64,000 bases of DNA from CAWIHS01 sp963836005 (GCA_963836005.1 CAWIHS010000002.1:992001-1056000), one strand, 5' to 3'. Numbered from the stretch's first letter, positions 44,158-53,818 are shown. Notes: a model not told the origin generated them from the letters alone. Numbers and translations are program-made.

Positions 44158-45606
44158 ATGATTAAACAGACTGTAATGAATACGATTAATAATATGCAGT
44201 TGGGACGTATCAGACATATTTATTTTATTGGTATAGGCGGTGCCGGTATGAGCGGTATAGCCGAGGTATTGTTGAATATGGGTTATCAGGTATCAGGATC
44301 TGATTTACATGCTAGCAAAGTAACGCAACGGCTAGAAGAAGCCGCTGCAACCGTATTTCTGGGCCATCAGGCCAATCAGGTTGAAACGGCTGATGTGGTT
44401 GTCACTTCGACGGCAGTCAATAAAGATAATCCTGAATTAATTCGTGCCAGGGAATTGCATATTCCAATTATTCCCCGTGCAGAAATGCTTGCTGAACTGA
44501 TGCGTTTTCGTTTTGGTATAGCTATAGCGGGAACACATGGTAAAACGACAACAACCAGCCTGGTGGCAAGTGTATTAGCGGAAGGAGGACTGGATCCTAC
44601 TTTTGTTATTGGCGGTAAACTTAATAGTGCAGGCACCAACGCCAAACTGGGTGATAGTCGATATCTGGTTGCAGAAGCGGATGAAAGTGATGCATCGTTT
44701 CTGCATCTGCAGCCCATGATGTCAGTTGTGACGAATATTGAAGCTGATCATATGGATACTTACGGTGGAAATTTTGACACTTTAAAATCAACTTTTGAAG
44801 AATTTTTACATCAGCTGCCTTTTTATGGACTGGCCGTTCTGTGCATAGATGATAGCGTAGTGGCAGAAATGGCAGACAATACCAGCAGACCGGTAAAAAC
44901 GTATAGCTTGAACAATTCAGCCGCAGATTATTTTGCCAGTGAAATCAAACAGACATTAAATATAACATCTTTTAAAATATTCAGAAAAGATCTTCATGGT
45001 GAGCAACAGCACTGGCTGGACGTAAAACTTAATTTACCCGGTTTGCATAATGTACAAAATGCTCTGGCTGCGGTTGCAGTTGCAGATGAATTGGGTGTTG
45101 ATAAGCATAAGATATTAACAGCACTGGAAAAGTTTGCAGGCATCGGACGACGTTTCCAGATGTACGGTCAGATTAACATTGGCGGAAATGAGCTCTGCCT
45201 GATCGATGATTACGGTCATCATCCTACTGAAATTGAGGCAACCATAGACGCAATCCGAAAAGGCTGGCCGGAAAAACGACTGGTGGTGGTGTTTCAGCCT
45301 CATCGTTATACTCGAACCAGAGATCTGTTTGAGGATTTTGTACACGCATTAAGCCAGGTCGATCAGCTGATCCTGCTGGAAGTATATGCTGCGGGTGAAG
45401 AGATGATCCCGGTTGCAGATTCAAGATCATTAAGCCGTTCTATTCGCAACCGAGGTAAAGTAGATCCTATCTTTATCGACAGGCATGACGAAATTAATGA
45501 AGTGCTGAACGAAACTATTCAGGAAAATGATATTTTATTGACCCTGGGTGCTGGTGATATCGGAGTTATAAGCACAAACATATATGAGACATTCAGGTGC
45601 AATTAG
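44158..45606 (+). CDS. murC: UDP-N-acetylmuramate--L-alanine ligase MurC
   Basis: A 482-residue Mur ligase adding L-alanine to UDP-MurNAc. F-I-G-I-G-G-A-G-M-S-G is the N-terminal UDP-binding loop. G-T-H-G-K-T-T-T-T is the ATP loop. The C-terminal H-H-P-T-E and F-Q-P-H-R-Y-T-R motifs are present. It starts 48 bases after murG and overlaps murB by 10 bases. Confidence 0.97.
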   Translation: MIKQTVMNTINNMQLGRIRHIYFIGIGGAGMSGIAEVLLNMGYQVSGSDLHASKVTQRLEEAAATVFLGHQANQVETADVVVTSTAVNKDNPELIRARELHIPIIPRAEMLAELMRFRFGIAIAGTHGKTTTTSLVASVLAEGGLDPTFVIGGKLNSAGTNAKLGDSRYLVAEADESDASFLHLQPMMSVVTNIEADHMDTYGGNFDTLKSTFEEFLHQLPFYGLAVLCIDDSVVAEMADNTSRPVKTYSLNNSAADYFASEIKQTLNITSFKIFRKDLHGEQQHWLDVKLNLPGLHNVQNALAAVAVADELGVDKHKILTALEKFAGIGRRFQMYGQINIGGNELCLIDDYGHHPTEIEATIDAIRKGWPEKRLVVVFQPHRYTRTRDLFEDFVHALSQVDQLILLEVYAAGEEMIPVADSRSLSRSIRNRGKVDPIFIDRHDEINEVLNETIQENDILLTLGAGDIGVISTNIYETFRCN

Positions 45607-46541
45607 AAAATCGTTTATCTGCAGCATTTGAAAAAGGGCAGTTTGCGGGTCAGCTAAAATTTAATGAGCCGATGTCAAAATATACGAGCTGGAGAATCGG
45701 CGGACCTGCACAATGTTTATTTCGGCCCGACAGGATAGAAGATTTACAAACAGTGTTACAGCTGATACCGGAGAATGAGAGGATCTTCTGGATTGGGTTA
45801 GGCAGTAATTTATTAGTCAGGGAAGGAGGACTGAAAGGGCTGGTGATTAATACCAATGGAGTTATTAATCAGTGTGAATTTAAATCATTAGAACATAGCA
45901 GCAAGTCATTGGTTAGTGTTCAAGCCGGTCTAAGCTGCGCTTTATTTTCGCGTAAAGTGGCTAATGAAGGATTGCACGGTGCAGAATTTTTATCCGGAAT
46001 TCCCGGTACTATAGGTGGTGCTCTGGCCATGAATGCAGGCGCTTTTGGCAGTGAAACCTGGACAGCGGTTAAAGAGGTAGAAATGATTTCACGGACGGGA
46101 AAAATCATTACTCGTCAGCCGCAGGAATTTCAAATTTCTTATCGTTCAGTAAAGAAAAATGAAAACGAATGGTTTATAAGCGCTACCTTCTGTTATGACA
46201 GAGATCCGCAGGGTTTGTCTGCCAGTAAACAAAGAATCAAGGCCTTATTGGGAAAAAGAGCTGCAACCCAGCCTACTCGTTCAGCAAATGCCGGTTCAGT
46301 GTTTAAAAATCCGTACAATCATTTTGCTGCACAATTGATAGAAGCCTGTAATTTAAAAGGAACTGAATCAGGCGGAGCAAAAATTTCAGAAAAGCATGCC
46401 AATTTTATAATTAACACGGGTCATGCCAGTGCAAAAGATGTTGAAGATTTGATTAGATTGATACAGCACAATGTGGATAAAAAATTTAATATCAGATTAC
46501 AAACTGAAATACAGATTGTTGGTGAAAGGTTAAATAATTGA
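45597..46541 (+). CDS. murB: UDP-N-acetylenolpyruvoylglucosamine reductase MurB
   Basis: A 314-residue FAD enzyme reducing the MurA product to UDP-MurNAc. Motifs S-W-R-I-G-G-P-A, G-L-G-S-N-L-L-V-R, G-I-P-G-T-I-G-G-A-L-A-M-N-A-G and A-G-S-V-F-K-N-P indicate the short type II form (without the extra domain of E. coli MurB). Start is GTG at 45597, overlapping murC. It lies between murC and ddlB. Confidence 0.96.
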   Translation: MQLENRLSAAFEKGQFAGQLKFNEPMSKYTSWRIGGPAQCLFRPDRIEDLQTVLQLIPENERIFWIGLGSNLLVREGGLKGLVINTNGVINQCEFKSLEHSSKSLVSVQAGLSCALFSRKVANEGLHGAEFLSGIPGTIGGALAMNAGAFGSETWTAVKEVEMISRTGKIITRQPQEFQISYRSVKKNENEWFISATFCYDRDPQGLSASKQRIKALLGKRAATQPTRSANAGSVFKNPYNHFAAQLIEACNLKGTESGGAKISEKHANFIINTGHASAKDVEDLIRLIQHNVDKKFNIRLQTEIQIVGERLNN

Positions 46542-46563
46542 AAAATTACGGGTTAAAGCATTA

Positions 46564-47556
46564 ATGTTCCGACAGCAGAAACAACAATTTACAGATAAAC
46601 TAGACTCAGACAATTTTCAGGGTCATGTTGCTGTATTGATGGGCGGTGATTCGGCTGAACGGGCGGTGTCGCTCAATAGTGGACAGGCAGCTTTACAGGC
46701 ATTGAAAAGAAAAGGTATTAATGCTTTTGCAATAGATATTCGATTTAACGACAGTAAAAGTGTCTGCCAGCAGCTGACTGAACAAAGCATCGATATTGCA
46801 TTTATTGCTCTGCATGGACGTGGTGGCGAAGACGGAGTCATACAAAGTATATTGGACTCATTGCATATCCCTTATACTGGATGCGGTGTGGCTGCTTCTG
46901 CACTATCAATGGATAAGTTGAGAAGCAAACTCATATGGTCCGGCGCTGGCTTACCAACACCGGATTATAAACTGGTTAAGGCTGATAGTGATTTTAAACA
47001 AGTTATAGACAGGCTAAAGGACAGTCTGGGATTTCCAGTGATGGTTAAACCGGCCCATGAAGGCTCCAGTATCGGCATGTCAAAAGCGGTAGATGCAAAG
47101 AGCCTGCTTGATGCATTAACAATGGCAGCACAATATGATCAGGAAATACTGGTTGAAAAATGGATCACGGGTAAAGAGTATACCGCTGCCGTACTGGATG
47201 GAAAAGTATTACCTTTGATCCGCCTGGAAACCCCCAGAGAGTTTTATGACTATGAGGCGAAATATCAAAGTGATGACACAGTTTATCATTGTCCCTGCGG
47301 GCTTGACGAACATCAGGAACTGATTTTTCAGAAAATGGTGCTTGATGCTTTCTCCTGGATAGGTGCCAGAGGCTGGGGACGGGTTGATTTTATGTGTGAT
47401 GAACAGAACAATCCCTGGCTAATCGAAATTAATACGGTACCCGGTTTAACGGATCATAGTCTGGTGCCAATGGCTGCCAGACAGCTGGGTATCGATTTTG
47501 ACGAGCTTATTTACAGCATTTTACTCACTGCTGCCAACACACGTAGCGAATTTTGA
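46564..47556 (+). CDS. ddlB: D-alanine--D-alanine ligase
   Basis: A 330-residue ATP-grasp ligase making D-Ala-D-Ala. Motifs V-A-V-L-M-G-G-D-S-A-E-R, H-G-R-G-G-E-D-G and K-P-A-H-E-G-S-S-I-G-M are typical, and the C-terminal W-L-I-E-I-N-T-V-P-G-L-T-D-H-S binds Mg-ATP. Its stop codon abuts the ftsQ start. Confidence 0.96.
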   Translation: MFRQQKQQFTDKLDSDNFQGHVAVLMGGDSAERAVSLNSGQAALQALKRKGINAFAIDIRFNDSKSVCQQLTEQSIDIAFIALHGRGGEDGVIQSILDSLHIPYTGCGVAASALSMDKLRSKLIWSGAGLPTPDYKLVKADSDFKQVIDRLKDSLGFPVMVKPAHEGSSIGMSKAVDAKSLLDALTMAAQYDQEILVEKWITGKEYTAAVLDGKVLPLIRLETPREFYDYEAKYQSDDTVYHCPCGLDEHQELIFQKMVLDAFSWIGARGWGRVDFMCDEQNNPWLIEINTVPGLTDHSLVPMAARQLGIDFDELIYSILLTAANTRSEF

Positions 47557-48408
47557 ATGGCTAAAGAAGATGATAATAGTGCAGATTCACTACAGGCTCC
47601 TGGTAAATCTCTGTTATCAATGGTTTTGATTATGATGATTGTGATAGCGGTTATTGCTGCAGGCTGGTTTTTTAACAAATGGTTATATGCGCCTGGAAAT
47701 TTTCCAATCAGGAAAATTGAACTGGTTAATCAACTAAAACAGCAAAAACGTAACGAATTGCAAAAGGTTGCAGCAAAATCTATGAATGACGGTTTTTTTA
47801 GTATAAATGTTGCTAGCTTCAGAAAGGATATTCTGTTGTTGCCATGGATTAAAAATGTTTCCGTGAGAAAGATCTGGCCTGACAAACTGCTGGTCACAAT
47901 TACTGAAAGAATACCGTTGGCCAGATGGTCATCGGTCAATGAAGATTCGCAAGTGACTATTGCGGGTAATGCTTCGAAGCAAAAAAGCCGTCGCAGAGAG
48001 AAATTACTCAGTAAAGAGGGTGTCGTTTTTGCACCTGAATTAAGCAGGGAACAGGAAATACAATTGGCAGCTCTGCCGCTATTTTCAGGGCCGGAGAATA
48101 GTGTGCAGAAAGTGTTGGAGCATTGCTTAGAGTTTATAAAAATTGTTGACTCAATGAATATGCATATTGCACAGTGCAGCATGGACGCAAGACATGCCTG
48201 GAAAATTAAATTGGCGTCTCAACTGGAACTTAATTTAGGTAAAACTGAAGTTTTGCATCGCCTGCAGCGTTTTGTCCAGGTTTTTTCGCTGCAACTTAAA
48301 GAATATATACAATACGTTGCCTATACAGATTTAAGATACAGTAATGGTTTTAGTGTTAAATGGATTGAGAATGCTCCTGAAAAGGCAGATAGGATAAGGT
48401 TGAATTAA
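47557..48408 (+). CDS. ftsQ: cell division protein FtsQ
   Basis: A 283-residue bitopic protein with a cytoplasmic N-tail (residues 1-22), one membrane helix (about 23-42) and a periplasmic POTRA domain (from about F-P-I-R-K-I-E) plus beta domain. FtsQ links FtsL-FtsB to the septum. L-P-W-I-K-N-V-S-V-R-K-I-W-P-D is a conserved segment of the family. A 35-residue basic insertion (about 130-155, K-Q-K-S-R-R-R-E-K) is lineage-specific. It starts directly after ddlB and ftsA follows after four bases. Confidence 0.94.
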   Translation: MAKEDDNSADSLQAPGKSLLSMVLIMMIVIAVIAAGWFFNKWLYAPGNFPIRKIELVNQLKQQKRNELQKVAAKSMNDGFFSINVASFRKDILLLPWIKNVSVRKIWPDKLLVTITERIPLARWSSVNEDSQVTIAGNASKQKSRRREKLLSKEGVVFAPELSREQEIQLAALPLFSGPENSVQKVLEHCLEFIKIVDSMNMHIAQCSMDARHAWKIKLASQLELNLGKTEVLHRLQRFVQVFSLQLKEYIQYVAYTDLRYSNGFSVKWIENAPEKADRIRLN

Positions 48409-48412
48409 TATT

Positions 48413-49648
48413 ATGACTCGGCGAAATGACAAAAGTCTTATTGTAGGCCTGGACATTGGAACATCTAAAGTTGCTGCCATTGTTGCAGAAGTAGGATCTG
48501 ACAGTGAAATTGAAATTATCGGTATGGGCGAACATGTATCCCGAGGTATGAAAAAGGGTGTGGTGGTTAATATTGAATCCACCGTGCAGTCTATAAAACG
48601 GGCTGTTGAAGAAGCAGAACTGATGGCCGGTTGTGAAATTCATTCAGTATTTGCCGGTATAGCCGGCAGCCATATCAGCAGTTTGAACTCACATGGAATG
48701 GTCGCGATACGTGATAAAGAAGTCAGTACAGATGATGTCGAACGAGTGATGGATGCTGCCAGAGCAGTTGCCATTCCCGCTGATCAAAAGATCCTGCATA
48801 TTCTGCCGCAACAGTTTTTGATCGATGATCAGGATGGCATACGTGAACCTGTTGGTATGTCAGGCGTCAGACTTGAAGCTAAAGTGCATATGGTGACGGG
48901 GGCAGTTAGTGCGGCACAGAACATTATCAAATGTATTCATCGATGTGATCTGCAGGTAGAAGATATTATTCTTGAGCAATTAGCCTCAAGTTATTCGGTG
49001 TTAACTGAGGATGAAAAAGAACTGGGTGTCTGTATTGTGGATATTGGCGGCGGTACCACTGATGTCGCTATTCTGAATGATGGTGCAATACGTCATACCA
49101 AGGTGTTTCCTGTTGCTGGCGATCAGGTGACCAACGATATCGCTGTTGCTTTACGAACGCCGACTAAATATGCAGAAGAAATTAAAATTAAATACGCCTG
49201 TGCGTTGAGACAATTGACTAATCCTGAGGAAACGATTGAAGTTCCCAGTGTCGGTGACAGACCTCCGAGGCGCATGGCCAGACAGATCCTGGCTGAAGTG
49301 GTTGAACCTCGTTATGAAGAGTTATTCACCTTGATTAAATCTGAATTGCAGCGCAGTGGGCTGGAAGAATTTTGTGCAGCAGGCGTTGTGTTGACAGGCG
49401 GTAGTTCGAAAATGGAAGGCGCAGTAGAACTTGCGGAAGAAGTTTTTCATATGCCAGTCAGGATTGGTATGCCTCAGGAAGTTAAGGGCCTGAGTGAGAT
49501 GGTCAACGATCCAAGACATGCCACAGGTGTTGGGTTAATTTTATTTGGCAAACAAAATCAGGAGGCAAGTGCTTATGAAGTTGCAGAATACACTGGAATT
49601 TCATCGTTGTTTGCCAGAATGAAGAAGTGGTTTCAGGGAAATTTTTAA
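48413..49648 (+). CDS. ftsA: cell division protein FtsA
   Basis: A 411-residue actin-like protein tethering FtsZ to the membrane. The phosphate-1 and phosphate-2 loops G-L-D-I-G-T-S-K-V and V-D-I-G-G-G-T-T-D-V, and the adenosine loop L-T-G-G-S-S-K-M, are present. A C-terminal amphipathic helix (A-R-M-K-K-W-F-Q) is the membrane-targeting sequence. It is followed by ftsZ after 135 bases. Confidence 0.97.
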   Translation: MTRRNDKSLIVGLDIGTSKVAAIVAEVGSDSEIEIIGMGEHVSRGMKKGVVVNIESTVQSIKRAVEEAELMAGCEIHSVFAGIAGSHISSLNSHGMVAIRDKEVSTDDVERVMDAARAVAIPADQKILHILPQQFLIDDQDGIREPVGMSGVRLEAKVHMVTGAVSAAQNIIKCIHRCDLQVEDIILEQLASSYSVLTEDEKELGVCIVDIGGGTTDVAILNDGAIRHTKVFPVAGDQVTNDIAVALRTPTKYAEEIKIKYACALRQLTNPEETIEVPSVGDRPPRRMARQILAEVVEPRYEELFTLIKSELQRSGLEEFCAAGVVLTGGSSKMEGAVELAEEVFHMPVRIGMPQEVKGLSEMVNDPRHATGVGLILFGKQNQEASAYEVAEYTGISSLFARMKKWFQGNF

Positions 49649-49662
49649 CACAGGGATTGCAA

Positions 49663-49689
49663 AAGAGTCAATATTTTTTATGGACTCTT
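49663..49689 (+). other. hairpin in the ftsA-ftsZ gap
   Basis: AAGAGTC (49663-49669) and GACTCTT (49683-49689) form a perfect 7-bp stem with a 13-base AT-rich loop. No T-run follows, so it is more likely an RNA processing or translation-control site than a terminator. Its role is not established. Confidence 0.35.
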
Positions 49690-49783
49690 GGTATGGACGC
49701 GGTAAATACATTCTGGAAGTTTGTTCAGATAGGTAAATAAATCGTTATATTTTTCATTGGCTGAGATATAGGAGTAAAGAATA

Positions 49784-50968
49784 ATGTTTGAATTAATGGA
49801 TACGACAAGTGACCGTGCTGTTATCAAAGTGATGGGCGTAGGTGGGGGCGGCGGCAATGCTGTTGAACATATGTCTGTCTGTAATCTTGATGGTGTTGAT
49901 TTTATCTGTGCAAATACCGATGCCCAGGCGTTAGCCAGCTCATCTGCACGCAGTGTACTACAGATTGGAATTGAAATTACCAAAGGCCTTGGAGCTGGCG
50001 CTAACCCAAATGTAGGACGCGAAGCGGCTATTGAGGACAGAGATCGCATCGCTGAAGCAATCAGTGGCGCTGATATGCTGTTTATTACGGTTGGCATGGG
50101 CGGTGGTACTGGTACAGGCGCGGCACCGATAGTGGCAGAAATTGCCAAAGAAATGGGAATATTAACGGTTGCTGTTGTGACCAAACCTTTTCCATGGGAA
50201 GGTGGCCGTCGTATGAGTGCGGCAACTGACGGTATTGCTGAGCTCAGGGAATATGTGGACTCTCTGATCACCATACCCAATGAAAAACTGCAGACGGTTT
50301 TAGGTAAAGGAACAACCTTGCTGGATGCGTTCAAGGAAGCTAATAACGTTCTGCTTAATGCAGTGCAGGGTATCGCTGAATTAATTACTCGCCCTGGCTT
50401 GATAAACGTGGATTTCGCTGATGTAAAAACAGTCATGTCTGAAATGGGCATGGCTATGATGGGAACGGGTTCGGCAGTAGGTGAAAACAGGGCTGTGGAC
50501 GCAGCACAAAGAGCTATTTCCAGCCCGCTGCTTGAGGACGTAAATTTGTCAGGTGCAAGGGGCATCCTGGTCAATGTTACTGCCGGTATGGACATGTCCA
50601 TCGGTGAATTTGAAGAAGTGGGTAATTCGATCAAAGAATTTGCTTCCGAGAATGCGACAGTCGTAGTCGGTACAGTCATTGATCCCGAAATGCAGGGTGA
50701 AATGCGAGTTACCGTAGTCGCAACAGGTATCGGCAATTCAGCTCAGCAAGCAGAAAAACCGGAAATCAAGCTGGTACAGCCTGCTAGCCATCAATCAGCA
50801 ACCGCAGCCACAAGTGCGGCATCAGAACAGGATCTCATTCCCCCTGTGATTGAAAAAGAAAGAGTTGTGCATCAGAAAGTGTCTGGTGATGATTATACGC
50901 CGGGTAATGACACGGAAGACCTGAAATATCTTGATATTCCAGCATTTTTACGTCGCCAGAACGATTAG
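49784..50968 (+). CDS. ftsZ: cell division protein FtsZ
   Basis: A 394-residue tubulin-like GTPase that forms the Z ring. The glycine-rich N-terminal G-V-G-G-G-G-G-N and tubulin signature G-G-G-T-G-T-G at 106-112 are intact. The synergy loop N-V-D-F-A-D-V is present, and the C-terminus K-Y-L-D-I-P-A-F-L-R-R-Q is the conserved peptide that binds FtsA and ZipA. Length is normal. Confidence 0.98.
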   Translation: MFELMDTTSDRAVIKVMGVGGGGGNAVEHMSVCNLDGVDFICANTDAQALASSSARSVLQIGIEITKGLGAGANPNVGREAAIEDRDRIAEAISGADMLFITVGMGGGTGTGAAPIVAEIAKEMGILTVAVVTKPFPWEGGRRMSAATDGIAELREYVDSLITIPNEKLQTVLGKGTTLLDAFKEANNVLLNAVQGIAELITRPGLINVDFADVKTVMSEMGMAMMGTGSAVGENRAVDAAQRAISSPLLEDVNLSGARGILVNVTAGMDMSIGEFEEVGNSIKEFASENATVVVGTVIDPEMQGEMRVTVVATGIGNSAQQAEKPEIKLVQPASHQSATAATSAASEQDLIPPVIEKERVVHQKVSGDDYTPGNDTEDLKYLDIPAFLRRQND

Positions 50969-51036
50969 AACCAGGCAGCGCAGAGCTCAAGAGCAGCAAT
51001 AAAATGCTCTGAACAGTGTAATTCTGGATTATTCGG

Positions 51037-51071
51037 CAACATGTTGTATTTTTGCAACATGTTGTTTTTTT
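51037..51071 (+). terminator. Rho-independent terminator after ftsZ
   Basis: Two copies of the self-complementary decamer CAACATGTTG (51037-51046 and 51055-51064) are separated by TATTTTTG and followed by seven Ts. Folding gives a 10-bp stem with an eight-base loop and a T-tail. Because each decamer is itself a palindrome, other pairings are possible. Confidence 0.8.
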
Positions 51072-51090
51072 GTAATAATAGTGTTAGAAT
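51062..51090 (+). promoter_or_regulatory. candidate lpxC promoter
   Basis: TTGTTT (51062-51067) and TAGAAT (51085-51090) have a 17-base spacer. The -35 element overlaps the terminator of ftsZ. The leader would be about 175 bases. The match is moderate and no experimental support is implied. Confidence 0.35.
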
Positions 51091-51274
51091 TTACCACAAG
51101 TCATAGCATACTGCCTATTAATGGTTATATTCTGTTTAAAGATGTTGCAAAATAACAACTAATAGTTTTTGATGTGCAGGCTCTAAGCTACAGCCAACGA
51201 TATGAAAGCCAGGTGTTTTCGACGATATAATGTGCTGTTTATATTTAGATATCTCATCAATAGGAATGGACCGA

Positions 51275-52189
51275 ATGATCAAACAGCGAACGCTAAAAAA
51301 TAGTATAAAAGCGACGGGTGTTGGCTTGCATTCTGGGGAAAAAGTCTATCTTACACTCAGGCCTGCCCCTGTGAATACAGGCATTATCTTTCGCAGAGTT
51401 GATCTGGATGAGGTCGTTGAAATACCCGCCAGGGCTGAAAATGTCGGTGAAACGACTTTATCGACTACGCTGGTCAAAGACGGGGTAAAGGTTTCTACTG
51501 TTGAGCATCTGTTATCTGCCATGGCAGGAATGGGGATTGATAATGCCTATATCGATCTCAGCGCCGCAGAAGTTCCCATTATGGACGGCAGTGCAGGACC
51601 TTTTGTATTTTTAATCCAGTCAGCAGGCATTATTGAACAGTCAGCTGCAAAACGATTTATCCGCATTAAACATAAAGTTGTCATCGAAGAAGACGATAAA
51701 TGGGTTAGATTTGAACCTTATGAAGGGTTCAAGGTTTCTTTTATTATCGATTTTGAACACCCGGCGATACAGGGGCGGGGACAGAGCGCAGAAATGGATT
51801 TTTCATCCACGTCTTTTGTGCGTGAAGTCAGTCGCGCCAGAACATTCGGATTTATGAGTCAAATTGAACACCTGCGGAAAAATAATCTGGCCCTGGGTGG
51901 CAGTCTAAACAATGCTATCGTTATGGATGAATATCGTATCCTCAACCAGGACGGTCTTCGTTATGAGGATGAATTTGTAAAACATAAGATCCTGGATGCA
52001 ATTGGCGATCTTTATTTATTAGGCAGCAGTTTAATTGGCTCTTTCAGTGGTCATAAAGCGGGTCATGCATTAAATAATCGAATCCTGCGGGAATTACTCG
52101 CTGATGAATCAGCCTGGGAAGAAGTCACATTTGAAGATGAAACCCTTGCGCCTATTTCTTATATAAAATCTGTTCCAGCCACTGGTTAG
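51275..52189 (+). CDS. lpxC: UDP-3-O-acyl-N-acetylglucosamine deacetylase LpxC
   Basis: A 304-residue zinc enzyme, the committed step of lipid A synthesis. Zinc ligands are predicted as His78 (V-E-H-L), His237 and Asp241 (K-H-K-I-L-D), matching E. coli His79, His238 and Asp242. The start M-I-K-Q-R-T-L-K is preferred to an upstream in-frame codon because it gives the standard length and has AGGA nine bases upstream. It ends 25 bases before the convergent dciA-like gene. Confidence 0.97.
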   Translation: MIKQRTLKNSIKATGVGLHSGEKVYLTLRPAPVNTGIIFRRVDLDEVVEIPARAENVGETTLSTTLVKDGVKVSTVEHLLSAMAGMGIDNAYIDLSAAEVPIMDGSAGPFVFLIQSAGIIEQSAAKRFIRIKHKVVIEEDDKWVRFEPYEGFKVSFIIDFEHPAIQGRGQSAEMDFSSTSFVREVSRARTFGFMSQIEHLRKNNLALGGSLNNAIVMDEYRILNQDGLRYEDEFVKHKILDAIGDLYLLGSSLIGSFSGHKAGHALNNRILRELLADESAWEEVTFEDETLAPISYIKSVPATG

Positions 52190-52214
52190 CGCTATAAAGA
52201 ACCGAGGCTTGACA

Positions 52215-52661
52215 TTAATTATCAGATTTTGCTGCTGGTTTTTCTGCGATATGCCGAGATAGATTGAGTAAAGAGGCTTTTAGTTGCTCATTTTTGATAC
52301 ATTGAGCATTTTCCTGAACCGTTTTTGCAGCAAAATTTGAGTGGATCGGTGTTTGAGAAGCTGCAAAATTCAGCTTTTTTTGAGCTGATACCCTGATTTT
52401 TATCACATCAAGCTGTGCAAATCGGTCTTCTATACTCAGTGAACGCTTCAGTTCAGGCAAATAAAAACGTAACTTACTGGCCCAGCCAGAGCTGTTTACT
52501 GCAATTACCAGTATTTTTTTATTAAATCTTACGACAGTTATTTTGTCACTGAAATCTGCCGGTAGATAAGTTTTTATACGTTGTGTGATATAATTAAGAA
52601 ATCGTCCATGCTGTAATAGTCTCTGAATACTTTCTGAAGGTGTTTGCAGTATTTTTCTCAT
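52215..52661 (-). CDS. dciA: DciA-like DUF721 protein
   Basis: A 148-residue member of the DUF721 family, of which DciA loads the replicative helicase in bacteria lacking DnaC. The N-terminal KH-like domain (about residues 1-95) includes V-A-V-N-S-S-G-W-A-S-K-L-R-F, the family signature V-x-(S/N)-x-x-W-A-x-x-L. The C-terminal third is low-complexity. Only 33 bases separate its start from the divergent peptidase gene. The position next to secA is usual. Confidence 0.85.
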   Translation of the reverse strand: MRKILQTPSESIQRLLQHGRFLNYITQRIKTYLPADFSDKITVVRFNKKILVIAVNSSGWASKLRFYLPELKRSLSIEDRFAQLDVIKIRVSAQKKLNFAASQTPIHSNFAAKTVQENAQCIKNEQLKASLLNLSRHIAEKPAAKSDN

Positions 52662-52694
52662 TAGTTAATTATAGCAGTATCCATACGAAAAAAG

Positions 52695-53672
52695 ATGCAC
52701 CTGATCGTTGTTCGAAAAAAAAATGCTAGCACACTTAATCTGCATGTCTCCCGATTGTTTGTAGTGTTTATTGCCGCAGTATTTCTGGGATTGCTGGCAT
52801 TTAGTTATTATGCCGGTGTTAAATACCAGACTCAGCAGCTGACTTTTGTCGATACCAATGATCCGCAGCTTATTGCGTCTCTCAATGATAAGCTTAACCA
52901 GGTCATCGGCAGTATTTATGATGAAACACTCCAGCAACAGAAAAACTCACTGCTGCAATTACAACAGCAGGGCCAGGATAATATAGATGCTTTAACCTTG
53001 ACTCTGGCAAAACTGCAGGCTCGTCTGATACGCCTTGATACCCTGGGCAAACGATTGACAGAAGTAACCGGGATTGATAGTAAAGAGTTTAATTTTGAAC
53101 TGGAACCCGCTATGGGAGGAGTAGATGACGCAGGCGGTTATAGTCAAACGCTTAAATATAAGGATTTTATTCAAAGGCTGGATACCATTTCACGGGATAT
53201 TGATTACAAGACTGAGCAACTGGCTCTACTGGAAAATTTCCTCGTTGCGGACTACCTTAAGCAGGCCCAGACACCTGCAGGCAATCCTGCAGCGAAAGGC
53301 TGGATTTCCTCCCGTTATGGAAAACGCAAGGATCCATTTACAGGCAGAAAAACCATGCACAAAGGGGTGGATGTCGCCGGTAAATTAGCTTCTCCGGTGC
53401 TCGTAACTGCTGATGGCGTGGTTAAGAAAGCAGAAAAAACCCAGGGATACGGTTTTTTGATAGAAGTTGATCATGGGCACGGGATCAGTACGCGTTATGC
53501 ACATAATAAAAGCAGCAAGGTGCAGCTCGGAGACAGAGTCAAACAGGGACAGATCATTGCCACAATGGGTTCAAGCGGCCGCTCAACCGGTCCGCATGTT
53601 CATTATGAAGTCTTAGTCGATGGTAAACACGTCAACCCGCATCCGTATATCGTAACTGCCAGGCATTTATAG
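52695..53672 (+). CDS. M23 family metallopeptidase (peptidoglycan endopeptidase)
   Basis: A 325-residue protein with an N-terminal membrane segment (residues 20-38), a coiled coil (about 60-125) and a C-terminal LytM domain. Zinc ligands are His222 and Asp226 (H-K-G-V-D) and His303 in H-V-H-Y-E, with His270 in R-Y-A-H; all residues are present, so an active DD-endopeptidase is predicted, unlike EnvC/NlpD activators. It lies between dciA and secA, as in Pseudomonas. It is divergent from dciA with only a 33-base gap, so its promoter must lie partly inside dciA. Confidence 0.92.
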   Translation: MHLIVVRKKNASTLNLHVSRLFVVFIAAVFLGLLAFSYYAGVKYQTQQLTFVDTNDPQLIASLNDKLNQVIGSIYDETLQQQKNSLLQLQQQGQDNIDALTLTLAKLQARLIRLDTLGKRLTEVTGIDSKEFNFELEPAMGGVDDAGGYSQTLKYKDFIQRLDTISRDIDYKTEQLALLENFLVADYLKQAQTPAGNPAAKGWISSRYGKRKDPFTGRKTMHKGVDVAGKLASPVLVTADGVVKKAEKTQGYGFLIEVDHGHGISTRYAHNKSSKVQLGDRVKQGQIIATMGSSGRSTGPHVHYEVLVDGKHVNPHPYIVTARHL

Positions 53673-53818
53673 ACGACTGATAAACTGATCCAAAAAATTC
53701 CCTCTGCTTCACATTGTCTCTGGAATTGCTGTTTTCTTCACAGATAATTGCCCAAATCAAGCACACTTTGTGCTATCCTACGAAGCTTTATAAATTACAA
53801 GTATTTGAACTAAAAGTT

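Larger units (their letters stand above)
50969..51274. other. ftsZ-lpxC intergenic region
   Basis: A 306-base gap with no gene seen. It contains the ftsZ terminator at 51037-51071 and a possible lpxC promoter at 51062-51090 (see separate entries). The remainder is AT-rich leader sequence for lpxC. Confidence 0.5.

Noticed and set aside
49678..50736. A 352-codon open frame antisense to ftsZ
   Set aside because: It lies entirely opposite ftsZ, has Ser/Pro/Thr-rich sequence typical of antisense frames and no ribosome binding site or domain.
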